A DNA stretch of 21,582 nucleotides from CAYZYO01 sp964482585 (GTDB taxonomy: Bacteria; Bacillota; Syntrophomonadia; Syntrophomonadales; Syntrophomonadaceae), in assembly GCA_964482585.1 (NCBI GenBank), contig CAYZYO010000027.1:1-21582 (forward strand), in the 5' to 3' direction. Positions within the stretch are counted from its first letter, which is position 1; every line of letters starts with the position of its first letter. The position numbers and the translations under genes were made by a program. This document shows positions 16,844-21,582 of this stretch, in pieces. The notes under the pieces were generated by a model. It did not search any database. It saw only the letters and a list, made by a program, of their open reading frames with translations, and was not told the DNA's origin.

Positions 16844-16990
16844 AGTAATCCTTTCTAACTTAATGTGGATACATTGATGTTTTTTCACAGTTTTATCTCT
16901 ATTTCCCCTATTTAACATTATGTCATAAATTGTCGTAATTGATAACTAATTTTTGCTATTTATTAGCCGGAATCATAATTAAATTTATGT

Positions 16991-17017
16991 AAAAAAATAC
17001 CCGCAAATATTTTGCGG
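16991..17017 (-). terminator. Terminator after the MTH1187-family gene
   Basis: Minus-strand CCGCAAA-ATA-TTTGCGG stem (7 bp), followed 3 nt later by seven T, 18 nt past the stop. Confidence 0.85.
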
Positions 17018-17034
17018 ATTATAGATTATATTTT

Positions 17035-17355
17035 TTAATATTGTAGTATTGCTTTATTAAGATCAAGAGATTCGGTTACGCTTTTAACCTGCTGATCCAG
17101 GCTTATTCCATCTGTTCTATCATCTATTACAATATTAGTAATTGCTCGCTTGACCCCACTGGCCATAGTCTGCCGGTGGATTTCTCCAGCCGTTTGCATA
17201 AGTTGCTCAAGTTCTCCTTCAATTATTAATTTTGTAGGAGTAATTTGATAATCCACTCCCTTTTCCTCTACCAGGAAGACAGCATCTTTTACAATTGAGT
17301 CAAATCCTAGTGAATCAACCCCAACAGGAATTACACTGATTTCTAACAATGACAA
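17035..17355 (-). CDS. MTH1187/YkoF-like thiamine-binding family protein (DUF77)
   Basis: A 106-residue single-domain protein of the UPF0045/DUF77 family, whose members bind thiamine-like ligands in a ferredoxin-like fold. Seen: a first strand SLLEISVIPVGVDSLGFDSIV, a central Y-x-I-TPTKLIIEGEL segment (the family usually reads pmgT-x-iEG) and a C-terminal helix KSVTESLDLN. I chose the TTG at 17355 because AAGGAGTGA lies 5-6 nt upstream; the frame continues to 17391 but would include that ribosome site as coding sequence. No thiamine gene or TPP riboswitch is nearby, so the ligand is not supported by context. Confidence 0.88.
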   Translation of the reverse strand: MSLLEISVIPVGVDSLGFDSIVKDAVFLVEEKGVDYQITPTKLIIEGELEQLMQTAGEIHRQTMASGVKRAITNIVIDDRTDGISLDQQVKSVTESLDLNKAILQY

Positions 17356-17469
17356 TTGCTTCACTCCTTTTTTATTTACAGGTTGCCTCAACTAGTATTA
17401 AATTATGCTGTTTTTCATTTAGTTTAAAAACTAACCAGAATGGACAAGATAACAGTAGCATATGTTAGG

Positions 17470-17498
17470 TTGACAGTTTTTATTAAGACTTCTATAAG
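17470..17498 (+). promoter_or_regulatory. Strong sigma-A promoter of the NSS transporter gene
   Basis: TTGACA (17470-17475), 17-nt spacer, TATAAG (17493-17498). Transcription from about 17505 leaves a leader of roughly 118 nt. I saw no terminator hairpin or recognised riboswitch in it. Confidence 0.8.
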
Positions 17499-17622
17499 AA
17501 GGAATTTGTTTGATTAAATAGAATTAATCTACAATGTTAAAGTCTGTAATCCTATTTTGGGGAAAGGTTTTACAAACTTGCTATTACGTTTTTGTTAACT
17601 GGTAACGGGAAAGGAGTGTAAA

Positions 17623-18960
17623 ATGGAAAGAGATCGATGGGTATCACAAATGGGATTTGTCCTAGCAGCCTCAGGATCTGCTGTTGGTCTTGGTAACCTA
17701 TGGAAGTTCCCTTATATGACAGGGGCTAATGGTGGAGGGGCTTTTGTATTTTTTTACCTTTTATTTATATTATTAATCGGTGCAACTGTAATGATCGCTG
17801 AGATTACTCTAGGACGACACACCCAGTTAAATGCCTGGGGGGCCTACCGGAAGGTTAAGGAAAAGTGGGCCTGGGTTGGAGGTATGGGAATTTTAGCTGC
17901 CTTTTTAATAATGTCATTTTATATTGTGGTTGGCGGCTGGGCTATCAAATACCTGTTAAGTAGTTTGACTGGTGCATTAAATATTGCCGATGCTGCAGCT
18001 CTAAACAATATTTTTGGCGCTTTCGTGGGCCAAACACTCGCTCCCATACTCTATGCTGCTTTATTCATGTTAATCACTTTTTCTATTGTTTATGGTGGTA
18101 TTGGCAAGGGTATTGAAAGAGCCAGCAAAATAATGATGCCTACACTTTTTATTTTTATAATCATAATAGCTGTTCGTTCTGTGACCTTGCCAGGGGCTCA
18201 GGAAGGAATTTCCTGGTTCCTTGTGCCTGATTTTTCCAAAATTAACGCCTCTGTTGCTTTAGCAGCTTTAGGTCAAGTCTTCTTTTCTCTGAGCTTGGGA
18301 ATGGGATGTATGGTAACCTATGGCAGCTATCTGGATAAAAGTAGTAATATTGCCAGGAGCGGATTTACCATTCCCCTCTTAGATACAGTAATAGCATTTG
18401 TGGCTGGGCTGGCAATACTACCTGCTGTATTTGCCTTTGGTTTTGAACCAGCCCAGGGTCCTGGATTAATGTTCGTAACCCTGCCGGCTGTATTCTCCCA
18501 GATGCCTGCAGGACAGATATTTGCTATTATATTCTTTATACTCGTCATATTTGCAGCCTTAACTTCAGCTATTTCATTACTGGAAGTAATAACTTCATAC
18601 CTGGTAGATGAGAAGCAGCTTAAGAGAAACCTCGCAGCTGCAATTGGAGCACTTGGAATTTTTATTCTTGCAATTCCAGCATCCCTGTCTGTGGGCCCCT
18701 GGGCTAACATACATATTATCGGTGAAAGAGGCTTTTTTGACAGCTTTGATTATCTTTCAAGTAATATAATGCTGCCTTTAGGTGGATTATTGCTTTGTAT
18801 ATTTGTTGGTTGGGTCTGGGGTACAGATAAAGCAATAAAAGAAATAACCAATGACGGAAGTATAAAGTTTGCACTGGCAGGAGTATGGAGCTTCCTGGTT
18901 AAATTTATAGCCCCGGTAGCTATTGCGCTGGTATTTGCCAGTTCACTTGGACTTATCTAG
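17623..18960 (+). CDS. Sodium-dependent amino acid transporter, NSS family (MhsT/TnaT-like)
   Basis: Imports amino acids with sodium across the cytoplasmic membrane. The 445-residue product begins with the NSS signature in helix 1 (ASGSAVGLGNLWKFPYMTG), where the unwound glycine-rich stretch binds substrate and sodium. The helix 6 unwound region FFSLSLGMGCMVTYGSY is also clear. Hydrophobic segments suggest about 11 helices, as in MhsT; the length fits that subgroup, not the longer 12-helix LeuT. AAAGGAGTG lies 4-5 nt before the ATG. It is monocistronic, with a strong promoter upstream and a hairpin downstream. The substrate cannot be named from sequence; hydrophobic or aromatic amino acids are usual for the subgroup. 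Confidence 0.95.
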   Translation: MERDRWVSQMGFVLAASGSAVGLGNLWKFPYMTGANGGGAFVFFYLLFILLIGATVMIAEITLGRHTQLNAWGAYRKVKEKWAWVGGMGILAAFLIMSFYIVVGGWAIKYLLSSLTGALNIADAAALNNIFGAFVGQTLAPILYAALFMLITFSIVYGGIGKGIERASKIMMPTLFIFIIIIAVRSVTLPGAQEGISWFLVPDFSKINASVALAALGQVFFSLSLGMGCMVTYGSYLDKSSNIARSGFTIPLLDTVIAFVAGLAILPAVFAFGFEPAQGPGLMFVTLPAVFSQMPAGQIFAIIFFILVIFAALTSAISLLEVITSYLVDEKQLKRNLAAAIGALGIFILAIPASLSVGPWANIHIIGERGFFDSFDYLSSNIMLPLGGLLLCIFVGWVWGTDKAIKEITNDGSIKFALAGVWSFLVKFIAPVAIALVFASSLGLI

Positions 18961-18996
18961 TTAATTTAAACGGGGATTTACAGACTTAAAGTAACT

Positions 18997-19023
18997 GTGC
19001 CGGCAATTATAAATGGCCGGCAC
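18997..19023. terminator. Shared hairpin between convergent genes
   Basis: GTGCCGGC / GCCGGCAC (8 bp, 11-nt loop) lies between the transporter and the convergent small gene. A loose T-rich tail (TATTATTT) follows on the plus strand, so it probably serves the transporter; it may also block the opposite transcript. Confidence 0.65.
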
Positions 19024-19029
19024 TATTAT

Positions 19030-19248
19030 TTAATCTTCTAAATAGAAACGGCTGTTGCAATCAACACACTCTATAAATTCGCCTTTATCATCTGTTTTAC
19101 AGCATCCTGCCCCTATACACTCTATTTCCTTCCCTTCATTATCTTTAATGAATTCATTCATTTCCGGGCAATATACCCATCCTCCACAGTTTTCGCAATA
19201 GAAATCATCCTGTATAACGATTGACTTTTTTATTTTATACTCCTTCAT
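19030..19248 (-). CDS. Eight-cysteine mini-protein, probable metal-binding zinc-ribbon type
   Basis: A 72-residue acidic protein with Cys at 18, 21, 27, 44, 49, 50, 61 and 64. CENC and CVDC form two CxxC knuckles about 40 residues apart, which fits a zinc ribbon; a further Cys pair (CC at 49-50) and two single Cys could hold a second metal or be structural. No signal peptide or membrane segment was seen. GGAGGGG lies 5 nt before the ATG. The family is not recognised. It is downstream of and codirectional with the TrmO-FmdE fusion gene, with a 168-nt gap that shows no clear terminator, so cotranscription is possible but unproven. Confidence 0.8.
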   Translation of the reverse strand: MKEYKIKKSIVIQDDFYCENCGGWVYCPEMNEFIKDNEGKEIECIGAGCCKTDDKGEFIECVDCNSRFYLED

Positions 19249-19416
19249 TAAAACCCCTCCCTTAAGCTTACTTTTAAGCCTATTTATGTAATATATTACT
19301 TCTCTATATACTGCTTGATTTCCTGTTATTATTTCTTCTAACGTTTTAACAGGCTTATCTTAAAGTTTCATTTCCAGGGTGTCTATTGGCGGAGTCTATT
19401 CCGAGTTCTAATTCAA

Positions 19417-20217
19417 TTATTTGAGGTCTTCTAAAATACAAAAGAGTTCTTCATCGCTTAGAGTGTTAATCTCTTGATCATTAAATCCACTTTTTAGCTT
19501 TATGGTTAGCCGCCGGTTTTCTTTAATCCATACTGTTTCACTGAACTCGTCAGAACATTTAAAAGAAAACCTTGGGGGATTAGCCAGGCGGGCCCTGGTT
19601 ACACCCTGGATACAATCACCCAGACAGGGAGAACCTATTACCTTAATAAATAATTTATTGGAGTTAAGCTTGCCCATATAATCCTCAGCAATCGCTGCCA
19701 TTTTTACAGCCAGGATTAACCCAAGGCACTCTTCCTGGTGATGAACCAGGGCATGTTTTTTTAAAAGCTGAATTCGCATTCCCCTGTTCTTTCCCTTAAT
19801 ATAAGAAGTCTGTGGTGAAGAGACTATGTCATTTTCATAATATGGTTTTATATCAATTACCGGTGTGCCGCCTACTGCGTCAAGCCCCTTCACATAAATA
19901 TAATTTCCTTGGACCTCCTTTAGCTTCGCCAGACACATGGCAACTGGATTTGGACGGGCAAACGCCCGGAGAGCAAAAACTCCGTATTCGGGTAAATCAG
20001 GATTAACCTTCAGGGGTTTAGTTTTTAATAAGTCCCGTGGTGCTTTGTGAAACCATGCCACAACCCAGATATGAGAGTTTTCCTCAATACGCAGCAGGGC
20101 ATCTTCATATTCAGGAAATACTTCAATAATTGCCTCCTGCCCTCCCAGAGGCATTTTCGAAGGATCCTCCAGGTGGGAAATAACCCTTCCAATTGGTTTT
20201 ATTATTATATCATCCAT
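19417..20217 (-). CDS. TrmO (TsaA/UPF0066) domain fused to an FmdE-like domain
   Basis: Residues about 5-135 form a TsaA/TrmO domain, the SAM-dependent family that methylates N6-threonylcarbamoyl-adenosine 37 in tRNA. PIGRVIS, FALRAFARPNPVAM and GGTPVIDIKPY match its conserved motifs. Residues about 150-266 resemble formylmethanofuran dehydrogenase subunit E: HHQEECLGLILAVKMAAIAE has the H-x3-C-x-G pattern, and CLGDCIQGVTR matches the usual D-x-I-Q-x2-T stretch. The C-terminal zinc finger of long FmdE proteins is absent. AAAGGGGG lies 9 nt before the ATG. Upstream are a broken metal-type binding protein and a Moco/Tuco riboswitch, which suggests a molybdenum or tungsten role for this fusion; the tRNA target in this context is unproven. 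Confidence 0.85.
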   Translation of the reverse strand: MDDIIIKPIGRVISHLEDPSKMPLGGQEAIIEVFPEYEDALLRIEENSHIWVVAWFHKAPRDLLKTKPLKVNPDLPEYGVFALRAFARPNPVAMCLAKLKEVQGNYIYVKGLDAVGGTPVIDIKPYYENDIVSSPQTSYIKGKNRGMRIQLLKKHALVHHQEECLGLILAVKMAAIAEDYMGKLNSNKLFIKVIGSPCLGDCIQGVTRARLANPPRFSFKCSDEFSETVWIKENRRLTIKLKSGFNDQEINTLSDEELFCILEDLK

Positions 20218-20283
20218 TTTCTAATTCCCCCTTTATTATTAAACCCCAATAATCCTCAGGCAAAAACATATCTTTTATCCCCC

Positions 20284-20640
20284 TCAAGCTGAGCGATCTT
20301 TAAATCCATTCCATAGAGATTTACCTAAATTATTAGCTGTCATTAACTCTTCGGTCAAGCCTTTGTGAATAACCGGCCCTTTTTTATCATTAAGCCATTG
20401 GTTCCGGCACATCTATTAGTTTTTCATTTACCATAGCAATTTATCATCATAGTAAGCTATTACTTTATCAGCCTGTTCAATACATCCTAACACCCTCTCC
20501 AATAACGCAGCAGCCTCTTTCATCTGCGAAGATTATAATAAGAGCGGTATGCCCTGGGTATCCAACTGTCCGATTAGAGCATCAGTATTTTCTCCCGCCC
20601 AAAGGCAAACAACATCCGGATCTGCAACTACCAGCTCTTT
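20284..20640 (-). pseudogene. Remnant of a MolA/BtuF-type substrate-binding protein gene
   Basis: One minus-strand frame encodes ELVVADPDVVCLWAGENTDA followed by LIGQLDTQGIPLLL, the core of Peripl_BP_2 (PF01497) proteins. It hits TAA at 20533-20535, resumes in the same frame with MKEAAALLERVLGCIEQADK (typical of the backbone helix), stops again at 20428-20430, and ends in an unrecognised stretch to 20284. The signal peptide and the first hundred or so residues are missing: the AGGAGGTGA ribosome site (near 20644-20652) runs straight into mid-protein sequence, implying an internal deletion. No permease or ATPase gene follows. The riboswitch upstream and the family (HI1472 MolA is a member) suggest a former molybdate/tungstate importer. 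Confidence 0.75.
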
Positions 20641-20673
20641 TCACCTCCTGAATATGATTTATAAACCTTTGAC

Positions 20674-20709
20674 AACAAAAATTTCAGGTACGAAAAATCA
20701 TACCTGAAA
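20674..20709 (-). terminator. Terminator hairpin in the riboswitch leader (distal)
   Basis: Minus-strand TTTCAGGTA / TACCTGAAA stem (9 bp, 10-nt loop) followed by TTTTTGTTG. A likely expression platform that aborts transcription when ligand is bound. Confidence 0.8.
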
Positions 20710-20726
20710 ATAATCCCTATATAATA

Positions 20727-20754
20727 CAAAAGGCTAAACTTGAAAAGTCTAACC
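20727..20754 (-). terminator. Terminator-like hairpin directly after the riboswitch (proximal)
   Basis: Minus-strand GGTTAGACTT-TTC-AAGTTTAGCC, a 10-bp stem with two G-T pairs, followed by TTTTGT. It abuts the aptamer 3' side and could compete with its P1 stem. Confidence 0.6.
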
Positions 20755-20876
20755 CGTGTGCGCCATAAGGTCATCGCTGGTAATCTTCTTTCCGCACTGG
20801 GAGGCATAACCGTTTCCCGCTATACCCTGTCGGCCTTCAAACCATTGATAACCCTTTAGGTCTAAAGGCTCGAAAA
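20755..20876 (-). ncRNA. Moco/Tuco-type riboswitch aptamer
   Basis: The minus strand carries the hallmarks of the molybdenum-cofactor RNA motif: a 5' CGAGCC (20867-20872), GGTTTGAAGGCC, a stem-loop ATAGC/GTTAT preceded by CAGGG, then GCCTCCC (20799-20805) with AGTGCGGAAAG, and a 3' TATGGCGC that can close P1. I compared these with the E. coli moaA element as I remember it. Between GGCCG and CAGGG only one base is present where the E. coli element carries the P3 hairpin; loss of P3 is the feature linked to tungsten-cofactor (Tuco) sensing. Terminator hairpins follow, and the controlled genes are a decayed binding protein and the TrmO-FmdE fusion. Confidence 0.8.
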
Positions 20877-20879
20877 TTA

Positions 20880-21215
20880 CAACTATATACTTTTTTGTAG
20901 AATCTTATAAAATTTTATAATATTATTCTATTTTCTACACTATTATATTGTATTCCTTCTTATGGAAAGACATTTTAAGAGAGTTAAAACATGATTACAG
21001 TTTCCGATTACTGGATAAATAAATGCGATAATTCTTTTTGAAAATATATAAATATTAGGGTTATAATTTATGGCTTTATAGCATATAATAATTAGGTGTG
21101 CAGATTGAAGTGATTTACCCGGTTCAACGCTTTAGTTATTATAAACAGGGTTGTTTTTGAGGGTATTAGTCCAGCAGGTACAGGATAATTACAACAGCAA
21201 AGAAACTTAATTTCT
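20880..21215. other. AT-rich intergenic stretch without a recognised gene
   Basis: Between the riboswitch and the tRNA cluster I see no supported reading frame, RNA or repeat. The riboswitch promoter must lie near 20885-20930 on the minus strand, but no convincing -35/-10 pair stands out in the run of A and T. Confidence 0.5.
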
Positions 21216-21218
21216 TTC

Positions 21219-21247
21219 TTGAAATGACTTAGAAAAAGAGTTATAAT
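21219..21247 (+). promoter_or_regulatory. Sigma-A promoter of the tRNA cluster
   Basis: TTGAAA (21219-21224), 17-nt spacer, perfect TATAAT (21242-21247), a few bases upstream of tRNA-Gly. Confidence 0.85.
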
Positions 21248-21258
21248 ACACTTTGCGG

Positions 21259-21332
21259 GCGGGTGTAGCTCAATGGCAGAGCCCCAGCCTTCCAAGCTGG
21301 TTGTGAGGGTTCGATTCCCTTCACCCGCTCCA
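21259..21332 (+). tRNA. tRNA-Gly (anticodon TCC)
   Basis: A 74-nt cloverleaf with encoded CCA. Acceptor GCGGGTG/CACCCGC, D stem GCTC/GAGC, anticodon stem CCAGC/GCTGG around CTTCCAA, discriminator T. It has a normal 7-nt anticodon loop, unlike the glycine-like tRNA at 7335. Confidence 0.97.
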
Positions 21333-21338
21333 TTTTAT

Positions 21339-21415
<77 letters not shown>

Positions 21416-21433
21416 TAATTAACGAACTGACGT

Positions 21434-21511
21434 GGTGGGTGTAGCTCAGTTGGCTAGAGCACCAGATTGTGGCTCTGGGGGCCGTGGGTTCAAGTCCCAT
21501 CATCCACCCCA
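21434..21511 (+). tRNA. tRNA-His (anticodon GTG)
   Basis: Cloverleaf with encoded CCA. Acceptor GTGGGTG/CATCCAC, anticodon stem CCAGA/TCTGG around TTGTGGC. A genomic G at 21434 can serve as the G-1 that pairs with C73, the histidine identity element. Confidence 0.96.
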
Positions 21512-21519
21512 AATTACCC

Positions 21520-21549
21520 TTGACATCCTAATAAATATCCTAGTATACT
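21520..21549 (+). promoter_or_regulatory. Promoter of the tRNA-Gln gene
   Basis: TTGACA (21520-21525), 18-nt spacer, TATACT (21544-21549), 13 nt before the next tRNA. It shows a second transcription start inside the tRNA cluster. Confidence 0.75.
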
Positions 21550-21562
21550 CTTTATTGTATGT

Positions 21563-21582
21563 TGGGGTGTAGCCAAGCGGTA
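21563..21582 (+). tRNA. tRNA-Gln, 5' part only (cut by window end)
   Basis: The last 20 bases, TGGGGTGTAGCCAAGCGGTA, match the 5' half of Firmicute tRNA-Gln: U1 acceptor strand and a GCC-AAGCGGTA D arm. The anticodon lies outside the window. Confidence 0.8.

Noticed and set aside
17506..17622. A riboswitch or T-box in the NSS transporter leader
   Set aside because: No recognised aptamer motif, T-box sequence or terminator hairpin could be seen.

Overview
This window looks like a chromosomal segment of an AT-rich, endospore-forming Firmicute, most likely an anaerobic member of the Clostridia. The evidence is the sporulation-type protease LonB beside LonA, purine-rich Shine-Dalgarno sites with several TTG/GTG starts, a KinA/KinE-like soluble PAS histidine kinase, a YlbF-family protein, a signal-less YkuD L,D-transpeptidase and a molybdenum/tungsten-cofactor riboswitch. 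The genus cannot be fixed from the sequence; a Syntrophomonas-like relative is only a guess. A run of ten Ns inside lonA marks a draft-assembly gap.

Layout. Positions 1-7200 (minus strand) hold a proteostasis block in the order tig, clpP, clpX, terminator, lonB, lonA: trigger factor, ClpP peptidase, ClpX unfoldase, sporulation Lon and housekeeping Lon. lonA runs off the left edge before its catalytic serine. A solitary glycine-family tRNA with its own promoter (7335-7410) sits upstream of tig and has an 8-nt anticodon loop. Next, still on the minus strand, come a slipin-type SPFH membrane protein, a 946-residue uncharacterised protein with an apparent internal duplication, and a membrane-anchored TPR protein.

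Positions 13010-14110 (plus strand) carry an L,D-transpeptidase and a tRNA-Pro gene with promoter and terminator. The minus strand then has a small conserved-looking protein broken by a one-base frameshift, a YlbF-family protein preceded by a perfect 18-bp palindrome, a PAS histidine kinase and a thiamine-binding-type (MTH1187/DUF77) protein. A plus-strand NSS-family sodium-coupled transporter with a strong promoter ends at a hairpin that also lies just beyond a convergent eight-cysteine mini-protein.

Positions 19417-20880 (minus strand) form a metal-cofactor locus. A Moco/Tuco-type riboswitch that appears to lack the P3 stem is followed by terminator-like hairpins, a decayed and truncated substrate-binding protein of the MolA/BtuF type, and a fusion of a TrmO (TsaA) domain to an FmdE-like domain. 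The right edge is a plus-strand tRNA cluster: Gly(TCC), Arg(TCT), His(GTG) and a partial Gln. No CRISPR array, insertion sequence or prophage was seen.

The most interesting items are the riboswitch/TrmO-FmdE/pseudogene locus, the 8-nt-loop tRNA with intact expression signals, the duplicated 946-residue protein, and the palindrome over the ylbF-like leader.
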